A stretch of 64,000 nt of DNA, from positions 62,001-126,000 of the forward strand of contig JADKIX010000003.1 of the NCBI GenBank assembly GCA_016722635.1, in the 5' to 3' direction. Source of the stretch: Rhodospirillaceae bacterium (GTDB lineage: Bacteria > Pseudomonadota > Alphaproteobacteria > JAEUKQ01). Positions 38,136 to 46,975 of this stretch are shown piece after piece; within the stretch, counting starts at the first letter, position 1; each line of letters starts with the position of its first letter. A model generated the notes under the pieces. That model ran no database searches. It was not told the origin of the DNA and worked only from the letters and a program-made list of their open reading frames with translations. Made by a program: the position numbers and the translations under genes.

Positions 38136-40472
38136 TCAAAACATTTTTACCAGGGCTTGGGCGCAGGCGTGTAAAATGGATTGACGATCAATATGATGCA
38201 GGCGGTAAAGGTCGCTAACCGAACCCGATTGTCCAAAATGGGTCACACCTAGGCTTTGAACATGGTGGCCATGCACACTGCCCATCCAAGTTAGCGTGGC
38301 CGGGTGACCATCGATAACGGTTACCAAATGCGCGGAAGGGGCCAAAACGGACAATAACTGGCTAATATGTGATTCTTCGTTGGCATTATCCTGGTGCTGA
38401 TCCCAGCCAGCATATAGTCGATCGGGTGAGGTAATCACCAAAAGCCCAACTTCTGGACAATCTTCCGACACTTGCTCCCAAGCTGCCATGGCTTCGGCCG
38501 TAATAACCCCGCAACTGATAATGGCAAGCTTACTTTGGGGGGCAGGTTCTTTCAGCCAATATCCTCCTTGAATGATCGCATTTTCTAAAGCAGCGGTTAC
38601 ATTTCTTTTTGGTTGGGCAATTGATTTGGTGGATAAACGAAGATAAGTAGAGTATGCAGCTGACTTGTTGATAGTTGGGCGATGATGAAGGTTTTTGATT
38701 GCATGGCATAAGAGGATAGAAAGTTCATCGGCAAAAGCGGGTTCATAATAGTTTAAATTATCTTGGCTGATACCGATTAACGGCGTGACAATGGACTGGT
38801 GTGCACCACCTTCGGATGATAAGCTGATGCCAGAGGGTGTTGAAACCAAAATGAATCGGGCGTCTTGGTAACAGGCGTATATCATGGCATCTAGGCCACG
38901 AGCAATAAAAGGATCGTATAAAGTGCCGATGGGGATCATTTGTTGGCCAAACAAGGGTTCAGCTAAACCAAAAGCGGCTAAAGCTGTAAATAAGTTGTTT
39001 TCCGCAATCCCCAGTTCCACATGCTGTCCAGTTGGGTTTGGATGCCAGCGCTGGGCGGATGGTATTTGTAATTGGCGAAATAAATCTTGCTGCTCATTTT
39101 TGGCAAAAATGCTGCGCCTATTAACCCATCCACCCAAATTGGTGGATACGGTAACATCAGGTGAAGTTGTTACCACATGATTAACCCACTGATCATCTAA
39201 CTTACTGATTTCCGTCATTAATCTGCCGAAAGCTTCCTGGGTTGATTGGCGTTCGTGGTAGCCGATATCGGGAAGTTTATGGGGTAGATTCTTAATGGGT
39301 TGAACAACAGTTTGAGAAATTTTCTGTTGATAGGGGGATGATTGGATAAATTTTTGGATTTCCTCTTTTGATTGGCTCATTCCGGCAGATGGAGACCATT
39401 CTTGTCCGGTAGGGATTGCAAATTTTTCCTGCAATGTCTTTATCTGTTCCGCGTTTAAAAGGCCTGCGTGGTTATCTTTATGTCCGGCGAACGGTAATTG
39501 ATACCCCTTAATAGTATGGGCAATAAAGCAGGTGGGCTGACTATCATGGGCCTGTTCAAAACCTTGAAGCAACATATTGAAATCATGGCCACCAAGATTT
39601 GTCATGATGGTATTTAATTGTTGGTCATTATATTTTGATAATAACTTATCAAGTTGCGGATCTTTAATATCCTGCCTCAACTGATCTCGCCAGGCATGTT
39701 CTTGTTTATAAACTAAAGCAGAATAAAGGTCATGGGAGCATTTTTCCAACCAATCTTTAACTAAATGACCGCTGGGTTGTTGAAATAACGCCTGTAATTG
39801 TTGACCATATTTTAATTCAACAACCCGCCAACCATAACTTTTAAATTGGTCAGCAATAACTTTGTTCAGGTGATGCTTGGTTACATTATCAAGACTTTGG
39901 CGATTATAGTCCACGATCCACCAAAGATTGCGGACATTATGTTTCCAACCCTCAAGCAATGCTTCATAAATATTGCCTTCATCCAATTCCGCATCCCCTA
40001 ATAAGGCCACCATCCTGCCCATTTGGTGATCTTGCGGAAGCATTTGATGTGCAGATAAATAATCCTGCAGTAAGCTTGTAAATAACGTAATTGCAACCCC
40101 TAATCCAACGGAACCGGTTGAAAAATCAACATTCGGATAATCTTTGGTGCGCGATGGATATGACTGTGCCCCACCTAATCCACGAAAATTTATAAGATTT
40201 TCAACTTTTTGGTTTCCCAGTAAATATTGGATGGCATGGAAAATCGGGCTGGCATGGGGTTTAATTGAAATCTTATCTTGTGAACGTAGCGCTGCAAAAT
40301 AAAGTGCGGTTAAAATTGTTACACAGGATGCACTGGAAGCTTGGTGACCACCGATTTTCAGGCCATCCGGGTTGGGGCGGATATTGTTCGCATGATGAAT
40401 CATCCAGGTGGATAACCATAGGATTTTTTGTTCGATTGCTTGTAGTGTTTTGATTTTATCAGGTGATAACAT
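38136..40472 (-). CDS. Thiamine diphosphate enzyme, AceE-like pyruvate dehydrogenase E1/transketolase family
   Basis: Large thiamine diphosphate enzyme of about 778 residues, resembling homodimeric E1 (AceE) and transketolase. The N terminus has GGHQASSASCVTILTALYF. The thiamine motif spans GDAELDEGN (about residues 156-164) to DYNRQSLD. HTIKGYQLPFAGHKDNHAG lies in the substrate-channel region, and a central ELGIAENNLFTALAAFGLAEPLFGQ carries the second-domain catalytic Glu. The C-terminal transketolase domain includes a Gly-Gln-Ser-Gly-rich strand. ATG 40472 is chosen over TTG 40490 because GGATGG lies ten bases upstream. No E2 or E3 gene is adjacent. It could be a true pyruvate dehydrogenase E1 or another 2-oxoacid or ketose enzyme. 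Confidence 0.75.
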   Translation of the reverse strand: MLSPDKIKTLQAIEQKILWLSTWMIHHANNIRPNPDGLKIGGHQASSASCVTILTALYFAALRSQDKISIKPHASPIFHAIQYLLGNQKVENLINFRGLGGAQSYPSRTKDYPNVDFSTGSVGLGVAITLFTSLLQDYLSAHQMLPQDHQMGRMVALLGDAELDEGNIYEALLEGWKHNVRNLWWIVDYNRQSLDNVTKHHLNKVIADQFKSYGWRVVELKYGQQLQALFQQPSGHLVKDWLEKCSHDLYSALVYKQEHAWRDQLRQDIKDPQLDKLLSKYNDQQLNTIMTNLGGHDFNMLLQGFEQAHDSQPTCFIAHTIKGYQLPFAGHKDNHAGLLNAEQIKTLQEKFAIPTGQEWSPSAGMSQSKEEIQKFIQSSPYQQKISQTVVQPIKNLPHKLPDIGYHERQSTQEAFGRLMTEISKLDDQWVNHVVTTSPDVTVSTNLGGWVNRRSIFAKNEQQDLFRQLQIPSAQRWHPNPTGQHVELGIAENNLFTALAAFGLAEPLFGQQMIPIGTLYDPFIARGLDAMIYACYQDARFILVSTPSGISLSSEGGAHQSIVTPLIGISQDNLNYYEPAFADELSILLCHAIKNLHHRPTINKSAAYSTYLRLSTKSIAQPKRNVTAALENAIIQGGYWLKEPAPQSKLAIISCGVITAEAMAAWEQVSEDCPEVGLLVITSPDRLYAGWDQHQDNANEESHISQLLSVLAPSAHLVTVIDGHPATLTWMGSVHGHHVQSLGVTHFGQSGSVSDLYRLHHIDRQSILHACAQALVKMF

Positions 40473-40568
40473 ATAAAAGAACCCATCCAAATAACGTGGT
40501 TAATAAAAAATATTTTCTACACTCGCCCAATCCATACCTTATTCCTTAAAATACGGAAAGCATTATCA

Positions 40569-41501
40569 TCAAACCCCACGAAACCAAGTTAGTTCGTGTT
40601 TATTATGGGATAAATGGATGATTTTTGAATTAGGGATACTGGCAAATAAGGCGGTGGTTTGATGGTCGGTTTCCCCTTGAAATTTAAGGGTGCAAATAAA
40701 TTGTGCATTTGGAAATTTAATTATCCATTTTTGGATAAATTGAAATAATTTCAAGGGATAGCAAATAATATCACAAACAATCCAATCAAGATGAGGGAAA
40801 GAAAACGGGTCAAGCGCAAAAGCGCTTGTTTTGATATAAGAAATCAACGGATGGTTGTTGAGACTCTGATCCAAAGGGCTTTTGTCAACACTTATGACTT
40901 TTGCCCCTAATTCTGCCAACGCCCAGCTCCATCCCCCAGGACTACTGCCCAAATCAAGACAAATATCGCCAGGTTTAGGATTCTTACCCAATATGGCCAG
41001 TGCTTCCCATAATTTGAGATAGGCCCGACTGGGCGGATCGATTTTATTTTCTATAAAATGTGCTTCTCCATTAGGAAAAGGGCTTGAGCACTGAGGGGAA
41101 ACCAACATCATCTGGGGCGATAATAATGTCCAGGAACCGATAGGAGAGGTAAGCGGCAGATCACTAGGGAAAGTGAGAGGAAAATTTTTCAGCTTGGGCA
41201 ATTGCTCTTGGATAAGATGACTGCGACGATGTAGTTGATAATCATAGACGCACCAATTTCGTTGAATGGATTTTAACTTCCGAGCCGCATCATTGATAGA
41301 AGTTATCGGCATCCTTTGGGGATTATGCCAGATATTTTGGGCCCAATACAGGTTAGGCAACAATTGATCGCAAATGAACAAAGAGCCTAATTGAGCCAAA
41401 ACACTGTGCCCTAGCAAGTCTTGAAGGATATTTTCCAAGCCAGCTGGGGCAAGGTAAGCAACCATTTGATCAGGCCATTGATTGATAGAAGAAGAATCCA
41501 T
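40569..41501 (-). CDS. rlmM: RlmM-like 23S rRNA 2'-O-ribose methyltransferase
   Basis: SAM-dependent methyltransferase of the FtsJ/RlmM type, expected to methylate a ribose in 23S rRNA. The C-terminal half has PPSRAYLKLWEAL (first Lys), CLDLGSSPGGWSWALAELGAKV (SAM-binding motif I, given here with its key GSSPGGW), VCDI (Asp), CTLKFQGETD (second Lys) and NKHELTWF (Glu), making the K-D-K-E catalytic set. The N-terminal region of about 150 residues is the THUMP-like part of RlmM. The 310-residue length is short compared with E. coli RlmM but usual for alphaproteobacterial homologues. No operon partner. Confidence 0.8.
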   Translation of the reverse strand: MDSSSINQWPDQMVAYLAPAGLENILQDLLGHSVLAQLGSLFICDQLLPNLYWAQNIWHNPQRMPITSINDAARKLKSIQRNWCVYDYQLHRRSHLIQEQLPKLKNFPLTFPSDLPLTSPIGSWTLLSPQMMLVSPQCSSPFPNGEAHFIENKIDPPSRAYLKLWEALAILGKNPKPGDICLDLGSSPGGWSWALAELGAKVISVDKSPLDQSLNNHPLISYIKTSAFALDPFSFPHLDWIVCDIICYPLKLFQFIQKWIIKFPNAQFICTLKFQGETDHQTTALFASIPNSKIIHLSHNKHELTWFRGV

Positions 41502-41695
41502 GGGAAAATATGTTATCTATACATTAATTGGAAATGGGGATAGTCATCGTCTTCATCATTAATTTTTATTTGTTATATTGAGCAAAAGCAAATAAAACAG
41601 TTATAAATAAAACCAGCTTAAATTATATATCAGCTGGGATACTACTAGAACAATAAACTATTTAAAGTGGTAAAACTGCCATAGGGAGGAAAGCA

Positions 41696-42840
41696 ATGGA
41701 TTTTCATTTAAATGAAGAACTATCTGCCATTCAACAAAACGCCAGGTTATTTGCCGAAAAAGAAATGCTTCCTCATGCGGCGGAATGGGATAAAAAGAAA
41801 ATTTTTCCAGTTGAATGTTTGCGTAAAGCGGCATCCTTGGGATTTTCCTCGATTTATATTAAGGAAGAAAATGGTGGTAGCGGTTTCGGCCGGATTGCCG
41901 CCGCCATTGTCTTTGAAGAGTTAGCTGCTGCCTGTCCTTCAACTGCGGCTTACTTATCTATCCATAACATGGTTTCTGGTATGATTGAAACCGCTGGTAA
42001 TGAGGCGCAAAGAAAAAAATGGTTGCCAAAATTATCAACGATGGAATATTTCAGCAGTTATTGCTTAACCGAACCTGGGTCTGGATCTGATGCCGCATCG
42101 TTAAAAACTCGTGCCGAGAAACGCGGAAATGATTATTATTTGAATGGTACCAAGGCCTTTATTTCGGGTGGAGGTCACAGCGATGTTTATATTGTAATGG
42201 CAAAAACCGATCTAAATAAAAACGGTATTTCCGCCTTTATTGTGGATAAAAAATCGCCAGGCCTTAGTTTTGGCAAGCCTGAACAAAAAATGGGCTGGAA
42301 TAGTCAACCGACCACCATGGTGTTTTTTGAAAATTGTATTGTTCCCGCGGATAGTTTATTAGGAAAAGAAGGTGAGGGATTTAAGCTTGCTTTGAAAGCT
42401 TTAGATGGGGGGCGCGTTAATATTGCAGCTTGTTCTTTGGGTGCTGCCGGGCCTCTTTGGAAGCAGCCATTGCCTATATGAAGCAGCGCCAGCAATTTGG
42501 TAAACCGATCAGTTCATTCCAAGCACTGCAATTTCGCTTAGCCGATATGGCCACGCATTTGGAAGCCTCGCGTTTGATGGTACATAAAGCGGCTGTGATG
42601 CTGGATCAACAACATATTGAAGCTACAATGATGGCGGCGATGGCGAAACGTTTTGCAACTGACATGGCCTTTACCATTTGTGACGAAGCCTTGCAACTTC
42701 ATGGGGGATACGGATATTTGCAAGACTTCCCCGTTGAAAGATTTTTAAGGGACTCGCGTGTTCACCGTATTTTGGAAGGTACCAATGAAATCATGCGCTT
42801 AATTATTGCCCGTCAATTGTTAGGAAAAAATAATGACTGA
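41696..42840 (+). pseudogene. Acyl-CoA dehydrogenase (isobutyryl-CoA type), one frameshift
   Basis: FAD-dependent acyl-CoA dehydrogenase of about 380 residues when both frames are joined. The first frame (41696-42481) contains YCLTEPGSGSDAASLKT and the second (resuming near 42448, ending 42840) contains MKQRQQFGKPISSFQALQF, ICDEALQLHGGYGYLQDFP and RILEGTNEIMRLI. One base is missing near 42446-42451: restoring CCCGGG from CCGGG joins GAA to RASLEAAIAYM, a normal family sequence. The neighbours act on later steps of valine breakdown, which supports an isobutyryl-CoA substrate. GGGAGG lies seven to eight bases before the ATG. A sequencing error is as likely as a real mutation. Stop overlaps the next gene by eight bases. 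Confidence 0.85.
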
Positions 42841-43873
42841 ACAGCATGAAATATTAACGGAAAGAAAAGATAAAGCTGGCTTTATTACCCTTAATCGCTC
42901 GAAAAGCTTAAACGCCCTAAACTTGGCGATGATCCAAAAAATAACGCAAGTTTTGAATGAATGGCAGAAAGATAAAACGGTTGAATTGGTTATCTTACAA
43001 AGCAATAATGAGAAGTCATTTTGTGCTGGCGGTGACATCCGTGCTGTTTACGAAGCAGGAAAAGAAAGTAATAAAGAACTGGGTTTTCAGTTTTTCTATC
43101 AAGAATATATTCTCAATCAAAAAATATATCGTTACCCGAAACCTATCATATCCTTAATCGATGGTATTGTGATGGGTGGTGGGGCAGGACTTGCCATGAA
43201 CGGTCAATACCGGGTTGTGACCGAACGCACGATTTTTGCGATGCCTGAAACAGCCATAGGGTTTTTCCCTGATGTGGGGGCAGGATATTTTTTAAACAAA
43301 TGTCCAGGGATGATAGGTTTATATTTAGCTTTAACGGGCGAAAGGATCAATCACAGCGACTGCCTGTACAGCCATTTGGCAACCCATGCTATACCAGCCA
43401 GTAAATTGGAAGAGCTCAAGTCACATTTGATTTCTGCGGGGCAACCCGTAGCGGAAATTTTAAAAAAATTTAGCAGTGCTTTGTCTTCCCCTAGTCATTT
43501 GGCTACTTATCAACCGGTTATCGATCGGTATTTCAGCCGCTTGTCACTTGACAGTATCCTTGATTTATTGCAGTCGGATGGACAAGAATGGTCAAAAAAA
43601 ACAGCTGATAGTCTTTTAAAACGTTCTCCTTTGTCTTTAAGAATCACGTTCGAATATATGCCCAAATGTGCGAAACTAACTTTTGAAGACGTGATGCAAT
43701 TAAATCTTCGGTTAAGCCAGTTTTTTATGGAACAAAAAGATTTTTACGAAGGGATAAGAGCCGTTTTGGTAGATAAAGATCAACAACCCAAATGGCAGCC
43801 TGGAAAAATCAACCCTGAAATTATTCATCACGCTATGAACTTTCCCGTCAAACAACTGTTGCCTTTTAAATAG
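42833..43873 (+). CDS. 3-hydroxyisobutyryl-CoA hydrolase
   Basis: Crotonase-fold enzyme that hydrolyses 3-hydroxyisobutyryl-CoA to 3-hydroxyisobutyrate in valine degradation. The 346-residue protein has NEKSFCAGGDIRAVYEAG and GIVMGGGAGLAMNG, forming the oxyanion holes. MPETAIGFFPDVGAGYFL carries the catalytic Glu and the Asp typical of HIBCH rather than of enoyl-CoA hydratases. Its start overlaps the dehydrogenase stop by eight bases. The enoyl-CoA hydratase that should act between the two enzymes is not in the window. Confidence 0.9.
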   Translation: MTEQHEILTERKDKAGFITLNRSKSLNALNLAMIQKITQVLNEWQKDKTVELVILQSNNEKSFCAGGDIRAVYEAGKESNKELGFQFFYQEYILNQKIYRYPKPIISLIDGIVMGGGAGLAMNGQYRVVTERTIFAMPETAIGFFPDVGAGYFLNKCPGMIGLYLALTGERINHSDCLYSHLATHAIPASKLEELKSHLISAGQPVAEILKKFSSALSSPSHLATYQPVIDRYFSRLSLDSILDLLQSDGQEWSKKTADSLLKRSPLSLRITFEYMPKCAKLTFEDVMQLNLRLSQFFMEQKDFYEGIRAVLVDKDQQPKWQPGKINPEIIHHAMNFPVKQLLPFK

Positions 43874-43886
43874 CAGGAATTATCAA

Positions 43887-44786
43887 ATGACAAAAATTGG
43901 GTTTATCGGACTTGGCCATATGGGAGAACCGATGGCGAAGAACATTCTCAAAGCAGGTTTTGAGCTAGTTGTCTACGACTTAAGTAAAACAAAACTAAAT
44001 ATCTTCCAATCATTAGGGGCAAAAATTACGGACGATCATTCACTTATGTCCCATAAGCCTGATATTGTAATAACCATGCTGCCCAGCGGCAAAGAGGTAA
44101 AACATATCTATGAAAATATGATCTTCCCCCATATTCATTCGAATGTTTTATTAATTGATTGTTCAACCATCGATGTAGAAACATCACGCTCTTTATCGCA
44201 AATGGCTGAACAAAAGAAAATGGCGATGGTTGATGCCCCAGTATCAGGGGGAGTTGCGGGTGCCGAAGCAGGCACTTTAACCTTTATGGTGGGTGGAAGC
44301 CTCAAAGCTTTTGAACAGGCTAAACCTATTTTGTTAAAAATGGGTAAGACAGTGATCCATGTGGGTGGTCCAGGTAACGGGCAAGCAGTTAAAATTTGTA
44401 ATAATATGATGTTGGCCATTCAAATGATTTCCGTGGCGGAAGGCTTTGCTTTAGCTGATAAATTGCAAGTTCCAGCTGATGCTTTGTTTGAAGTGGCCAG
44501 TAAAGCCTCTGGCCAATGCTGGTCGTTAACTCAATATTGTCCTGAACCTGGTTTAGTTCTGACTTCCCCTGCAAACAGGGATTTTAAACCCGGTTTTACC
44601 ACAGAAATGATGTTAAAAGACCTCAAACTATCCCAGCAAATGGCGCAGAATTATGGAGCCTCAACTCCCTTGGGGGCAATTGCAACTGTCCTTTATACTT
44701 CATACCGCAACATGGTGGGGGGCAACGATGATTTTTCTTCAATCATTAGATTTATTAAAGCAAAATTACCTAAAGAGAAAGCGTAG
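43887..44786 (+). CDS. mmsB: 3-hydroxyisobutyrate dehydrogenase
   Basis: NAD-dependent beta-hydroxyacid dehydrogenase oxidising 3-hydroxyisobutyrate to methylmalonate semialdehyde. The 299-residue protein has GFIGLGHMGEPMA (NAD binding), DAPVSGGVAGAEAGTLTFM (substrate binding) and the catalytic Lys in GNGQAVKICNNM. It follows the HIBYL-CoA hydrolase gene by 13 bases and uses its product, so pathway assignment is firm. A second family member lies at 58.1 kb. The next enzyme, methylmalonate-semialdehyde dehydrogenase, is not in the window. Confidence 0.93.
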   Translation: MTKIGFIGLGHMGEPMAKNILKAGFELVVYDLSKTKLNIFQSLGAKITDDHSLMSHKPDIVITMLPSGKEVKHIYENMIFPHIHSNVLLIDCSTIDVETSRSLSQMAEQKKMAMVDAPVSGGVAGAEAGTLTFMVGGSLKAFEQAKPILLKMGKTVIHVGGPGNGQAVKICNNMMLAIQMISVAEGFALADKLQVPADALFEVASKASGQCWSLTQYCPEPGLVLTSPANRDFKPGFTTEMMLKDLKLSQQMAQNYGASTPLGAIATVLYTSYRNMVGGNDDFSSIIRFIKAKLPKEKA

Positions 44787-44794
44787 AATCAAAT

Positions 44795-45262
44795 ATGATA
44801 AATGCTAATCTGGTGATCAAAAATCCTAATTTTATAGACGATGTTAAAACAAGCTTCCAACAGCAGGGAATCTTGAAATTATTAGGTGCTAAACTTGAAA
44901 AAATTGAACCTGGGCTTGTTGAAATAAGTTTGCCTTTCAAACCAGAACTCACACAACATACAGGTTTTTTTCATGCGGGTGTTACAGCCACAATAGCTGA
45001 CACGGCAGGGGGATACGCAGCATTTACTTTGTTCCCAGCTCAAGCTATCGTTTTATCCGTTGAATTCAAAATAAATTTGCTTAACCCTGCACAAGGTCAA
45101 TTATTATATGCAATAGGGCGGGTGATAAAATCTGGGAAGACTTTAAGTGTTTGCGAAGTAAGCGTTTCTGTCACCGATCGTACCAAAACGTTAGTTTGTG
45201 CCCATATGCTGCAAACGGTTATGTGTTTACCCCCTAAAACAATGGATAAAACAGTAAAATGA
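44795..45262 (+). CDS. PaaI-family hot-dog thioesterase
   Basis: A 155-residue protein of the PaaI/YiiD hot-dog thioesterase family, likely cleaving an acyl-CoA or aryl-CoA. The key segment HTGFFHAGVTATIADTAGGYAAFT (residues about 50-73) holds the HxGxxxA and Asp/Thr positions of the active site, and SVEFKINLLNPAQGQ follows as the central strand. It lies eight bases after mmsB and overlaps the next gene by four bases, so it is cotranscribed with the valine genes. Whether it salvages CoA from this pathway is inference. Confidence 0.82.
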   Translation: MINANLVIKNPNFIDDVKTSFQQQGILKLLGAKLEKIEPGLVEISLPFKPELTQHTGFFHAGVTATIADTAGGYAAFTLFPAQAIVLSVEFKINLLNPAQGQLLYAIGRVIKSGKTLSVCEVSVSVTDRTKTLVCAHMLQTVMCLPPKTMDKTVK

Positions 45263-45828
45263 TTAATAAGGCCAGTCAAAAAGTTTTAAGAAATGTTGCC
45301 GAATATGCTCCTTTAGCAGTATTTTTTATATTTTATTATGTTAAGAAAGATCTATTTTGGGCAACGGGAGGCTTACTGGCAGCAACTGTCGTCAGTATTA
45401 TTATTACGATTGTCATGGAACGAAAACTGCCTTTCCTGCCGATTTTTACGGCCGTGACGGTCAGCATATTCGGCGGGTTAACACTCCTATTAAAAGACGA
45501 TATTTTTATTAAAATTAGGCCGACCGTCGTTAATTTAATATTTGGCAGCAGCTTATTAATAGGGCTGTGGAAGGATAAACTGTTTTTGAAAATGGTTTTA
45601 GGAAAAGCCTTGGAAATCTCTGAAAAAGGCTGGCGCATCTTGACAAAACGCTGGGCGATTTTTTTTATGGCCATCGCTCTACTGAACGAGATCGTTTGGC
45701 GTACACAAACCGAAGAATTCTGGGTTAATTTTAAGGTTTTAGGGGTGATGGGGTTAAATTTCTTATTCGTATTAATTCATATTCCGTTATTACAAAAACA
45801 CCAAATAAAATCTGAAGATAAGAAGTAA
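45259..45828 (+). CDS. yciB: YciB/IspZ-type septation membrane protein
   Basis: Inner-membrane protein of the intracellular septation protein A family (YciB, also called IspZ although it is not an isoprenoid enzyme), linked to cell envelope integrity. The 189-residue protein has about five membrane helices and the conserved PLAVFFIFYYVKKDLFWATG, WKDKLFLKMVLGKALE and LNEIVWRTQTEEFWVNFKVLG, the last two being the most diagnostic. The start overlaps the thioesterase stop (ATGA). It ends the operon and is convergent with trcR. Confidence 0.9.
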   Translation: MINKASQKVLRNVAEYAPLAVFFIFYYVKKDLFWATGGLLAATVVSIIITIVMERKLPFLPIFTAVTVSIFGGLTLLLKDDIFIKIRPTVVNLIFGSSLLIGLWKDKLFLKMVLGKALEISEKGWRILTKRWAIFFMAIALLNEIVWRTQTEEFWVNFKVLGVMGLNFLFVLIHIPLLQKHQIKSEDKK

Positions 45829-45917
45829 TTTTTACTTTTTTACCTGCACCCATGTACGTGTAAGATACATGACCCCTGTTTTAAAGATCCAAAGGACATG
45901 TTACATAATTAAAGTTG

Positions 45918-46502
45918 TTAACTTTTTGATTGGTCGGGATCTTGATTAGCACTATTTTCTTTAGCTATGGGTGATAATCCGTGTTGCTGACGACTGGCAC
46001 TAATTGCGGCATTTAAATCGGTTTGGCTGCATAGTCCTAATAATACGGGATCACGGGGCTTCAAATTATTATAATTCCAATGGCTACGCTGACGAATGGA
46101 TAAGATGGTGGTTTTTGTTGTTCCAATTAAACGAATAATCTGACCTTCACTCAGTTCGGGATGATTCCTTAGCAACCAAGCGATAGCGTCTGGCTTATCT
46201 TGGCGTTTTGCAACTGGGGTATAACGGGGACCTTTACTGCGTGTCAAAGGATCAGGCATATTCGAGGAGATCCTTTTCAATTTTGTCGTGGGATCTTCTT
46301 CACAACGACTGATTTCCTCTTTTGATAGCTGACCGTTCGACACGGGATTTAATCCGATAATGCCTTCGGCAACTTCCCCATCTGCAATACCTTTAATTTC
46401 AAGGGGATGCATCCCACAAAATTCAGCGATTTGGGCAAAAGTTAAAGCTGTATTTTCAACTAACCAAACAGCCGTAGATTTTGGCATTAATACTTGCGCC
46501 AT
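45918..46502 (-). CDS. trcR: TrcR-type cell cycle regulator (DUF1013)
   Basis: DUF1013 protein of 194 residues. The family is nearly restricted to alphaproteobacteria, and a Caulobacter member is named TrcR for a role in cell cycle transcription. Diagnostic segments are MPKSTAVWLVENTALTFAQIA, HPLEIKGIADGEVAEGIIGLNPV, and RQDKPDAIAWLLRNHPELSEGQI followed by IRLIGTTKTTI, which look like two helix-turn-helix elements. A C-terminal tail is rich in polar residues. The identity supports the class assignment of the organism. Confidence 0.88.
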   Translation of the reverse strand: MAQVLMPKSTAVWLVENTALTFAQIAEFCGMHPLEIKGIADGEVAEGIIGLNPVSNGQLSKEEISRCEEDPTTKLKRISSNMPDPLTRSKGPRYTPVAKRQDKPDAIAWLLRNHPELSEGQIIRLIGTTKTTILSIRQRSHWNYNNLKPRDPVLLGLCSQTDLNAAISASRQQHGLSPIAKENSANQDPDQSKS

Positions 46503-46975
46503 TTTATTCTCTCTAAGTCAAATTAAGGTTTAAAGGACTCAATATTTTTTGTTGCCGTATGATAACTTGCAAAACCAGCTTAGCAAGGAGAAATTGTAAT
46601 TTTTATACATAAAGCATTATTGGAAATTGCGCCATCATTAATAAATAACTATTCATTGCCGTTTAAAAGACATGTTAACTTTATTATCTAAGTGTTATGT
46701 TGTTTAGGTGCTTAACAGCCACGTGGATAAACACAAAATGAGTATTAAGCAAGGCATCCAAAAAATTGGTTTTATCATTGATACTTATTCTAGTTGCTTA
46801 TATGGTTACTTGTAGAATTCAATGCCCCCAAAATAGATAGAGTCGGGTGATATTTTTTGTCTTATCTAGGGAATACTATGCGTTCCATTATATAAGCAAA
46901 GCGGTAAAACGATACAAATAAATTTAAATTATTCTTTTTATACATATGTATATTTTTAAAAAGGTAGAATTTATA
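46503..46975. other. AT-rich intergenic region between trcR and the TAXI gene
   Basis: This 473-base stretch has no open frame of more than about 30 codons and no recognisable RNA gene or mobile element. It must hold the divergent promoters of trcR and the TAXI gene. I see no convincing gene remnant in it. Confidence 0.5.

Noticed and set aside
45860..45890. CATGTA/TACATG dyad between yciB and trcR as a terminator
   Set aside because: Only six base pairs with a nine-base loop and no following T run in either direction.
46738..46815. 25-codon ATG frame in the trcR-TAXI gap as a small gene
   Set aside because: No ribosome binding site, no recognisable motif, and too short to support.
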